24,546 nt of DNA from an uncultured Muribaculum sp. (GTDB lineage: Bacteria > Bacteroidota > Bacteroidia > Bacteroidales > Muribaculaceae): NCBI GenBank assembly GCA_910578835.1, contig CAJTSK010000036.1, forward strand, positions 1-24,546. The letters are read 5' to 3'. This document shows, one piece after another, positions 5,536 to 12,602 of the stretch; the first letter of the stretch is position 1; each line of letters begins with the position of its first letter. Under the pieces are notes generated by a model. The model did not search any database and was not told the origin of the DNA. It saw nothing but the letters and a program-made list of their open reading frames with translations. Made by a program: the position numbers and the translations under genes.

Positions 5536-8043
5536 ATGACCAAAATCCTGAATCTAATTTATGCCATAGCGTTGTTACTGACATTTAACGCATGTGCAAA
5601 TGCCGATGCCTCAGCCTCACGGTCGGTCAATTTCGACGAAGGCTGGAAATTCAACCTCGGCGATTCGGCAGTTTATTCACAGCCCGGCTTCAATGACTCC
5701 ACATGGCGCAGCCTCAATCTCCCCCACGACTGGGCAATTGAAGGCGACTTCAGTAAAGACAACCCCTCAGGCACCGGCGGCGGAGCTCTACCCGGCGGCA
5801 TAGGATGGTATCGCAAGACATTCACCATACCCGACTACAAAGAGGGCGAAAAAGTGTACATCGACTTCGACGGCGCCTACATGAACACTACAGCCTACAT
5901 CAACGGCCATGAACTCGGCACCCGTCCCTACGGATATGCATCATTCAGCTACGACATAACCCCCTGGCTCGAAAAAGGCGATAACGTGATTGCCGTAAAA
6001 GTGGACAACTCCGACCAGCCCAACTCGCGCTGGTATTCAGGCTGCGGCATATACCGTCATGTATGGCTCAGGAAGCTCGATGCCATACACGTGGCGCAGT
6101 GGGGCACTTTTGTAACCACTACCGACATCTCACCCGACAGCGCGACTGTAAACATAGCCACCACCATTGACAACACATCGGACAGCGGAGCGGAAGTAAC
6201 ACTTACCACACAAGTCATCGACCCGCAGGGAAAAGTGGCTGCAACCGTAAAAGCCACCGACAGCATAAGTGCCGGCGAGTCTGCCACAGTCAATCAGAAA
6301 GCGCGTGTAGCCGACCCCCAACTATGGTCGCTCACCTCTCCGGCGCTCTACTCAGTGGTGACCAATGTGAAAGTTGACGGAAAGACTGTAGACACATACC
6401 GCACGACAACAGGCATACGCACCACCGAGTTCTCTGCCGAAAAAGGCTTTTTCCTCAACGGCGAACAGGTAAAAATCAACGGTGTATGCATGCACCATGA
6501 CCTCGGCGCCCTCGGTGCGGCGGTAAACACCCGCGCCATACGCCGCCAGCTTGAAATACTCAAGGAAATGGGTGTCAACGCCTACCGCGCATCTCACAAC
6601 CCGCCCGCGCCCGAAGTGCTCGCTCTCTGCGACAGCATGGGCATCCTCGTGATGGACGAGGCTTTTGACATGTGGCGCAAGCGCAAGACCGAGCGCGACT
6701 ATGCCCGCTTCTTCGACGAGTGGCATGAACGCGACCTTTCCGACCTCGTGAAGCGTGACCGCAACCACCCCTCTATAATAATGTGGAGCATCGGCAACGA
6801 GGTGCTTGAACAGTGGAGCGACGCAGCAGCCGACACCCTGTCGCTTGAGGAAGCCAACCTGATACTTAACTTCGGACACAGCGCCGACAAACTCGCCAAG
6901 GATGGCGACGAAATGTCGGTCAACTCTATGCTCACTCGCAAGCTCACAGGCATCGTAAAGGGTCTTGACCCGACACGCCCCGTCACAGCAGGCATGCAGG
7001 AGCCTAATCCCGGCAACCACCTCATAAAGTCGGGAGCCCTCGACATAATAGGTATCAACTACCACGATGAATGGTATGACAATGCATGGGAAAATTATCC
7101 CGGCAAGCCCTTCCTCGGCTCCGAAACCGTGTCGGCTATCATGACGCGCGGATATTATAAAAACCCGAGCGATTCAGTCATAATCGCGCCAAAACGCTGG
7201 GACATACCTTATGAAGACCCATCGTTTGCCTGCTCGGCATATGACAACGAGCATGTGCCCTGGGGCACAACCCACGAAAACTCGCTCCGCCGCATGAAAG
7301 ATGACCATGTGATGGGACAGTTTATCTGGACCGGATTTGACTACATCGGCGAGCCTACCCCCTACGGATGGCCGGCGCGCAGCTCTTACTTCGGTATCGT
7401 CGACCTTGCAGGATTCCCGAAAGATGTATATTATATGTACCAGAGCGAATGGCGCCCCGACAAGACTGTGCTCCACCTGTTCCCCCACTGGAACTGGACG
7501 CAGGGACAGGTAATTGACATGTGGGCTTACTACAATAATGCCGACGAAGTGGAACTATTTGTCAACGGCAAGTCGCAGGGTGTACGCAGCAAGGGTGACA
7601 ATGACTATCATGTAATGTGGCGCGTGCCGTTTGAGCCGGGCACGGTAAAAGCGGTAAGCCGCAAGGATGGCAAGACTGTTGCCGAGCAGACTATCGTCAC
7701 CGCCGGCGAGCCTGCACAGATACGCCTCACCCCCGACCGCTCCACAATCGCAGCCGACGGCAACGACCTGAGCTTTGTCACCGTGGAGATTCTTGACGGC
7801 GAGGGCAACCTCTGTCCGCTTGCCGAAAATGAAGTTACATTCACTGTTGAGGGAGCCGGACAGAATGAGGGTGTCGACAATGGCAGCCCCATATCGCTGG
7901 AACGCTTCAAAGCCGACCACCGCAAGGCAATGGCGGGCAAAGCCCTGCTGATCGTGCGCAACAACGGCAAGAAAGGCGACATCACGGTCAAAGCCGTTTC
8001 GCCAGGACTTACCGATGCATCTGTAACGCTTAACGCGAAATAA
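5536..8043 (+). CDS. Exported glycoside hydrolase family 2 (beta-galactosidase type)
   Basis: An 835-residue GH2 enzyme, a retaining glycosidase acting on non-reducing ends, most often beta-galactosides, beta-glucuronides or beta-mannosides. Order: signal peptide (1-19; C20 in FNAC is a weak lipobox), jelly-roll sugar-binding domain (about 30-185, with LPHDW and RWYSGCGIYRHV), Ig-like domain (about 190-295), TIM barrel (about 300-590), then DUF4982-like and C-terminal Ig-like domains (about 600-835). The acid/base is E422 in WSIGNEV and the nucleophile E530 in FLGSE. FIWTGFDYIGEPTPYGWPARSS is typical of Bacteroidetes DUF4982-bearing beta-galactosidases. It has its own promoter and terminator, so it is not transcribed with the downstream beta-glucan operon, though its position beside the regulator may still place it in the locus. 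Exact substrate cannot be read from sequence. Confidence 0.9.
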   Translation: MTKILNLIYAIALLLTFNACANADASASRSVNFDEGWKFNLGDSAVYSQPGFNDSTWRSLNLPHDWAIEGDFSKDNPSGTGGGALPGGIGWYRKTFTIPDYKEGEKVYIDFDGAYMNTTAYINGHELGTRPYGYASFSYDITPWLEKGDNVIAVKVDNSDQPNSRWYSGCGIYRHVWLRKLDAIHVAQWGTFVTTTDISPDSATVNIATTIDNTSDSGAEVTLTTQVIDPQGKVAATVKATDSISAGESATVNQKARVADPQLWSLTSPALYSVVTNVKVDGKTVDTYRTTTGIRTTEFSAEKGFFLNGEQVKINGVCMHHDLGALGAAVNTRAIRRQLEILKEMGVNAYRASHNPPAPEVLALCDSMGILVMDEAFDMWRKRKTERDYARFFDEWHERDLSDLVKRDRNHPSIIMWSIGNEVLEQWSDAAADTLSLEEANLILNFGHSADKLAKDGDEMSVNSMLTRKLTGIVKGLDPTRPVTAGMQEPNPGNHLIKSGALDIIGINYHDEWYDNAWENYPGKPFLGSETVSAIMTRGYYKNPSDSVIIAPKRWDIPYEDPSFACSAYDNEHVPWGTTHENSLRRMKDDHVMGQFIWTGFDYIGEPTPYGWPARSSYFGIVDLAGFPKDVYYMYQSEWRPDKTVLHLFPHWNWTQGQVIDMWAYYNNADEVELFVNGKSQGVRSKGDNDYHVMWRVPFEPGTVKAVSRKDGKTVAEQTIVTAGEPAQIRLTPDRSTIAADGNDLSFVTVEILDGEGNLCPLAENEVTFTVEGAGQNEGVDNGSPISLERFKADHRKAMAGKALLIVRNNGKKGDITVKAVSPGLTDASVTLNAK

Positions 8044-8066
8044 CCGGTCAATTATACTCCATATCG

Positions 8067-8097
8067 TTTGCGGGCGCCACTAAATGGCGCCCGCAAA
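8067..8097. terminator. Perfect 13-bp hairpin terminator after GH2
   Basis: TTTGCGGGCGCCA (8067-8079) and TGGCGCCCGCAAA (8085-8097) pair perfectly around the loop CTAAA, 23 bases after the GH2 stop. The T-run after it is short (TGTT), but the GC-rich stem is strong. It separates the GH2 transcript from the regulator gene. Confidence 0.85.
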
Positions 8098-8140
8098 TGT
8101 TAAATATGTGTACAGATTTCATGCATAATTGCATTTAAGT

Positions 8141-8148
8141 TATTTTTG
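8141..8148 (+). promoter_or_regulatory. -7 box of the regulator gene, nearly leaderless
   Basis: TATTTTTG matches TAnnTTTG and ends only 7 bases before the ATG at 8156. TTTC at 8117-8120, 20 bases upstream, is a near-match to the -33 element. If the box is used, transcription starts within a few bases of the start codon, leaving little or no leader. Confidence 0.55.
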
Positions 8149-8155
8149 CAATATT

Positions 8156-11029
8156 ATGCTTAAAATATGTTGCCTCATATTGATGATGCTGCCGGCAATG
8201 GCTGCCGACGCTATAGGCGTACACTTCGCCAAGGCGTTTAACGAGCCGTCGTCGCGCAATGCAAAGACCTGGGATATCTCCACGGCAGGAGGCGACTATG
8301 TGTTTTTCGCCACTCAGGAAGCCATGTATGCCTATGACGGGAATGAGTGGAAACCCTACTCACTCAACAATGGCAGTGACCTGAGGTCGGTACATGTATC
8401 GCGCAACGAAGGGAGAGTATATGCAGGAGGCATAAACGAGTTTGGCTACTTTGAGCCCGGCCACGACGGTAACCTTGTATATACATGCCTGAGCGACAGC
8501 ACTTCCCACAGGCGTGAGCTCGGCAATATATGGGGCATATACGAAAAAGACCATGTAATCTATGTGCAGGGCGACCGCAATGTGATGACCTACCGTCAGG
8601 AAGACAATCACACCACCATCGCCACCGACAGCTGCAAGCTCGACTGCTCGACCATGATTAACGGCACCCTCTATCTCGGCACCGACCACGGACTGAAATT
8701 CATGGCTGGCAACGACATATTCACCGCCCCGGGCACCGACCTGCTGAAAGGCAAGCGAATACGCGGCATCCTGCCGGCTACCGACGGGATAATAATCGTG
8801 ACGGCTACCGATGGAATATTTCTATATGACCGCAAGTCGCTCCAACGGCTGACATGGCTTGACTCGATACTGGCACGCTCCGGCGAGATATTCAGCGCGG
8901 CTATCAACGGCAAGCGGCTCGCGCTCGGAAGCATCCACAATGGAGTCACCATCATTGACCTCGACTCAGGAAACACCCAGCTATATAACGAAAACAACGG
9001 TCTGCAAAACAACACGGTGTTGTCGCTCGCTTTCGACGAGCGGGGCGACCTCTGGGCAGGTCTTGACCGAGGCATCGAAAAAATAATGCTTGAAATGCCG
9101 GTGACCACTTTCAGCAACGGCAATCTTCCCATCGGCTCAGGATATGCGACAGAAATCCTGGGTGGAAAGATGTATCTCGGCACTAACCGCGGGCTGTACA
9201 CCGTCGATTATCCTCCGGTGCCTGAAAACGGACTCCTTTCGTTCACCCCTGTTCCCGGGACAACCGGGCAGGTGTGGGGACTGCGCAACATCGGCGGCGA
9301 AATAATATGCACCCATGACCGAGGCTCATTTGTCATCAAAGGTACCACCCCATACAATATCAGCGGCATATGCGGCTCATGGGACTGCCAGCCTATGCTC
9401 GACAATAGCGGACGAGCCATCATAGGCGCATACGACGGATTTTATATCATCGAAAAGCGTGGCGGCGAGTGGACGTTGGCGGCAAAACTGCAAGGCTACG
9501 ACGGTTGCCCGAACAACTTTGTCCTGACAACGCCCGATGAAATATGGGCCTCGGCGGGAATAGAGGGTGTGAGCCGCCTTAAAATCGACCTCCAATCATT
9601 CAAAGTCGTTGACGAAAAGAGATTTATGGAGACTGTCGACAGCGTTACACTCGCCAAGGATACCAACATCAGCCTAATGGACGGCAAGGTCTATTTCGCA
9701 ACATCCGGCGGCATATATATCTACAATGCAGCCACGGATGCCATAGAGCCGGTAACGACACTAAACAAAATTCTCGGAGGCAGGAAGCATTACCGCCGCA
9801 TAAAAAAAGATAGGGGGGGATACATCTATGCACTGACATCCAAGGAGATACTACGCTTTAACCTGCAAAACGACCATCCTTCTGTAGGGCGTATGCCTCT
9901 CCTCGGTTATTTCCCAGCCCCCATGCATGAAGGCGACCTTATCTATACCATCAACGACTCCACGGTCATCTTCCCGGGGTATAACGGATATACATTTTTC
10001 GATTTTTCACGCATAAGCAACGAGCCTGACTACGGTCCACGCCTGGCACGTATCAACGAAGTAAGCGTAACCGTTCCTGCCGATTCGCTTCTATATGCCA
10101 ACAACTTTATAGGCAGCCGTCCAGAAATCACAATCGGATATTCGCAAAACTCACTCCGCATAAAATATGGTATAACCGACGATGCCAGAAGCGGACTCGT
10201 CACCTACCGCTACCGCCTTACCGGCGAGGAATGGAGCGCCCCGACATCTTCGACCATAAAGGAATATACCAATCTGAAAGATGGCACATACAGGTTTGAA
10301 ATAGAGGCAACTGCTGTTGACGGCGCAGTAGACACCGACAGCATAGAGCTTACCATACTCCCTCCATGGTACAAGAGCAAAGTGGCAATAGCCTGTTACA
10401 TGCTGCTTGCAATGTTACTTATCATTGCACTTGTCAAACTCGAACGCCATCTGCTCGCAGCCAAAGAGCGCCGTGTGGTAAAGGAAAAAGACCGTGAGCT
10501 TGCACGCCAACAGGCTGATTTTGAAAACGAAGCCCGTATAAAAGACCGGAAAATCATGGAGCTTGAAAAAGAGAAGCTTCACTCCGAACTACAACACAAG
10601 TCGCAGGAAATGGCTAATGCCATGGTAAGCATCGCGCGCAAAAACGAGACCCTTATAAATGTAAAACAGGAACTGCGAAATATCTACGGGCGACTCAATC
10701 CTGGCTCAGAACAGCGCAAGGCGATACTGGCTCTGCAAAACTCCATCGATGTGTCGCTGCAGTCTGATGAAGTGATGAAGCGTTTTGAAGATGAATTTGA
10801 TTTCGTACACAATGACTTCATGAAAAAATTGCGCTCACGCTACCCCGACCTCTCCAACAATGAGGTGTTGCTCTGCGCTTACATAAAAATGAATTTTTCC
10901 ACAAAGGAAATAGCACCCCTCATGAACATATCAGTGCGTGGAATGGAAACTATGCGCTACCGCATAAGAAAGAAATTTAATCTTGAGCGCGATGAAAGCC
11001 TTCAAGAATTTTTAGCTAAAAACGATTAA
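8156..11029 (+). CDS. Membrane-spanning PUL regulator: propeller, Y_Y_Y, LuxR-like HTH
   Basis: A 957-residue sensor-regulator. Order: signal peptide or N-terminal helix (1-17, cleavage after PAMA), periplasmic two-component-regulator-type beta-propeller (about 25-650, with LGTDHGL, DLWAGLDRGIEKI and LGTNRGLY repeats), Y_Y_Y domain (about 660-738, with VTYRYRLTGEEWS), one transmembrane helix (about 743-762), a charged coiled coil (about 763-850) and a C-terminal LuxR-like helix-turn-helix (about 886-957, STKEIAPLMNISVRGMETMRYRIRKKF). There is no histidine kinase, receiver or AraC domain, so it differs from classic hybrid two-component systems and probably signals directly from periplasmic oligosaccharide to DNA, somewhat like SusR. 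ATG 8156 is chosen over a TTG at 8129 because it begins a clean signal peptide. It stands just upstream of the GH16-SusCD operon and is its probable activator. Confidence 0.85.
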   Translation: MLKICCLILMMLPAMAADAIGVHFAKAFNEPSSRNAKTWDISTAGGDYVFFATQEAMYAYDGNEWKPYSLNNGSDLRSVHVSRNEGRVYAGGINEFGYFEPGHDGNLVYTCLSDSTSHRRELGNIWGIYEKDHVIYVQGDRNVMTYRQEDNHTTIATDSCKLDCSTMINGTLYLGTDHGLKFMAGNDIFTAPGTDLLKGKRIRGILPATDGIIIVTATDGIFLYDRKSLQRLTWLDSILARSGEIFSAAINGKRLALGSIHNGVTIIDLDSGNTQLYNENNGLQNNTVLSLAFDERGDLWAGLDRGIEKIMLEMPVTTFSNGNLPIGSGYATEILGGKMYLGTNRGLYTVDYPPVPENGLLSFTPVPGTTGQVWGLRNIGGEIICTHDRGSFVIKGTTPYNISGICGSWDCQPMLDNSGRAIIGAYDGFYIIEKRGGEWTLAAKLQGYDGCPNNFVLTTPDEIWASAGIEGVSRLKIDLQSFKVVDEKRFMETVDSVTLAKDTNISLMDGKVYFATSGGIYIYNAATDAIEPVTTLNKILGGRKHYRRIKKDRGGYIYALTSKEILRFNLQNDHPSVGRMPLLGYFPAPMHEGDLIYTINDSTVIFPGYNGYTFFDFSRISNEPDYGPRLARINEVSVTVPADSLLYANNFIGSRPEITIGYSQNSLRIKYGITDDARSGLVTYRYRLTGEEWSAPTSSTIKEYTNLKDGTYRFEIEATAVDGAVDTDSIELTILPPWYKSKVAIACYMLLAMLLIIALVKLERHLLAAKERRVVKEKDRELARQQADFENEARIKDRKIMELEKEKLHSELQHKSQEMANAMVSIARKNETLINVKQELRNIYGRLNPGSEQRKAILALQNSIDVSLQSDEVMKRFEDEFDFVHNDFMKKLRSRYPDLSNNEVLLCAYIKMNFSTKEIAPLMNISVRGMETMRYRIRKKFNLERDESLQEFLAKND

Positions 11030-11049
11030 GTGTCAACGTAACACTTAAT
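11025..11049. repeat. Perfect 9-bp inverted repeat over the regulator stop codon
   Basis: ATTAAGTGT (11025-11033) and ACACTTAAT (11041-11049) are perfect inverted copies around the loop CAACGTA. The TAA stop of the regulator lies in the left arm, and the loop region contains an ACGTAA motif shared with the sites at 11077-11130. The stem is AT-rich and no T-run follows, so it is a poor terminator; an operator or mRNA 3'-end hairpin is also possible. Confidence 0.6.
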
Positions 11050-11076
11050 TCAAATAAAAATCTAATCCATAATATC

Positions 11077-11130
11077 TTACGTTTTTGTGACGTAATTTTG
11101 ACGTATTAAAAAAGCGGGCTTGACGTAATT
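11077..11130. promoter_or_regulatory. ACGTAA repeat array, candidate activator-binding sites
   Basis: TGACGTAATT at 11088-11097, TGACGTATT at 11099-11107 and TGACGTAATT at 11121-11130 are in the same orientation with starts 11 and 22 bases apart, that is one and two helical turns. An inverted TTACGT at 11077-11082 pairs with ACGTAA at 11090-11095, and another ACGTAA lies at 11036-11041. The array ends about 40 bases before the -7 box of the GH16 operon, a position suited to an activator. Binding by the adjacent LuxR-like regulator is inference. Confidence 0.55.
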
Positions 11131-11170
11131 GTGAATGGTCAAAAACCTTAAATAAAATTATTCCACAAAA

Positions 11171-11178
11171 TACATTTG
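11171..11178 (+). promoter_or_regulatory. -7 box of the GH16-SusCD operon
   Basis: TACATTTG matches TAnnTTTG and ends 25 bases before the ATG at 11204. There is no TTTG at the expected -33 position (about 11148-11151), which suggests dependence on an activator bound to the repeats just upstream. Confidence 0.65.
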
Positions 11179-11203
11179 CGGAAAATTTCAACCAAATATT
11201 ATC

Positions 11204-12586
11204 ATGAAAATAGCAAATTCATCCATTTTAACGACACTGCTCCTTGCAGCATCTTTTTTAAGCTGTGGAAGCAAAAGTAACGATGAGCCGACACCGGTTC
11301 CACCGGCGGGCGACCCGGCAACAATCACTATCAATCCATCAGAAATGGAGATAGGCGCCGATGAAGAGACTATAACTATTAATATTAAAGCTGACTCTGA
11401 CTGGAGCATCGCCACTACTGCCGACTGGTGTACGCTTCTGCGCACAGGAGGCGTAAAAAATGAAGCTACCGATGTAAAGATAAACGTAAAATCCAACACC
11501 GGAATAGATACACGCACGGCAAACTTTGTCGTTACATCACGTAACAATGCAACAAAGAGCTTCATCCTTACACAATCGGCAAAGCCTTCGGTGGTTCTGT
11601 CTAAGAAATCGCTCACTTTCGGCGGTCAGCAGTCGGCATCATCACTTATAGTCACCTCCAATGTGGCGTGGAGCGCAAGTGCCTCCGAGTCATGGTGCCA
11701 CATAGCTCCCTCAACCGGCGAAAAGGGAGAGACGACCCTCACCGTCACCTGCGACAAAAATGAGAGTGCCGCCACCCGCAACGCCACAGTCACCATAACC
11801 TATCAGGAAGGCTCGGCGACATTTGAAATCTCACAGCTCAGCGACGAGATTGTGGCTCCCGAAGGATACACTCTCGTATGGAACGATGAGTTTAACGACC
11901 CCACGATGACCATGCCTGATGAATCGCAGTGGTGGTATGAGGTATGGGACCCCGGACGTGTCAACAATGAGCTGCAGCGCTATATCAAAGGAAAGCGCGA
12001 CGGGGTTGTCACTGCCGAGATTGAGGGCGGAATGCTGAAAATCCATGCCGTAAAGGTTGGCAACGAAGTGTGGTCGGCACGTATAAACACGTCCAACTAC
12101 TGGACCTACGGCTACTTTGAAGCCCGACTGAAACTCCCGAAAGGCAAAGGCACATGGCCTGCATTCTGGATGATGCCGCAGACAGGTGGAGAAAACTGGC
12201 CCGCCTGTGGAGAAATCGACATCATGGAAGAGGTAGGCGTCAACCCCAACTATACATCATCGTCAATCCACTGCGCCGCCTATAACCACACAATCGGCAC
12301 CCAAAAGACAAAAGAGGTGCTTACTCCGGGCGCGGAAGATGAGTTTCATGTCTACGCGCTTGAATGGACCGAAGATTACATCAAGACCTACGTTGACGGC
12401 AAACTGCTGCTCAACTTCCCCAACGACCATGCCGGCGACCCCAAGACATGGCCTTTCAACAAGAACTTCGGACTCAAGCTCAACCTTGCCTGGGGCGGCG
12501 ACTGGGGCGGCATGAAGGGCGTCGACGAAAGCGCGCTTCCCACCACCTACGAAATCGACTATGTAAGAGTATTTCAGAAAAACTAA
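11204..12586 (+). CDS. GH16 laminarinase-type endo-beta-glucanase lipoprotein with two BACON domains
   Basis: A 460-residue surface or periplasmic lipoprotein that should cut beta-1,3- or mixed beta-1,3/1,4-glucan internally. The signal peptide ends in a lipobox before C21 (FLSCGS). Two BACON-type Ig domains follow (about 38-118 and 122-210, each with W-x-I/A...W-C and an F-x-L/I-x-Q end), then the GH16 jelly roll (about 215-460). The catalytic segment is E337-I-D339-I-M-E342; the extra residue before the last Glu is the beta-bulge form found in laminarinases rather than lichenases. WPAFWMMP and the closing YEIDYVRVFQ are GH16 signatures. BACON domains are common in Bacteroidetes surface enzymes and usually act as spacers or binding modules. 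It is first in the operon and its stop lies 16 bases before the GH3 start. Confidence 0.92.
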   Translation: MKIANSSILTTLLLAASFLSCGSKSNDEPTPVPPAGDPATITINPSEMEIGADEETITINIKADSDWSIATTADWCTLLRTGGVKNEATDVKINVKSNTGIDTRTANFVVTSRNNATKSFILTQSAKPSVVLSKKSLTFGGQQSASSLIVTSNVAWSASASESWCHIAPSTGEKGETTLTVTCDKNESAATRNATVTITYQEGSATFEISQLSDEIVAPEGYTLVWNDEFNDPTMTMPDESQWWYEVWDPGRVNNELQRYIKGKRDGVVTAEIEGGMLKIHAVKVGNEVWSARINTSNYWTYGYFEARLKLPKGKGTWPAFWMMPQTGGENWPACGEIDIMEEVGVNPNYTSSSIHCAAYNHTIGTQKTKEVLTPGAEDEFHVYALEWTEDYIKTYVDGKLLLNFPNDHAGDPKTWPFNKNFGLKLNLAWGGDWGGMKGVDESALPTTYEIDYVRVFQKN

Positions 12587-12602
12587 CCCATAACTCACTA
12601 TC

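Noticed and set aside
6352..7065. Long minus-strand frame (237 codons) opposite the GH2 barrel
   Set aside because: The GH2 catalytic domain on the plus strand explains the region; the antisense product shows no recognisable domain.
8121..8155. TTG start at 8129 for the regulator
   Set aside because: It would add residues before an otherwise clean signal peptide and would fall within or before the -7 box.
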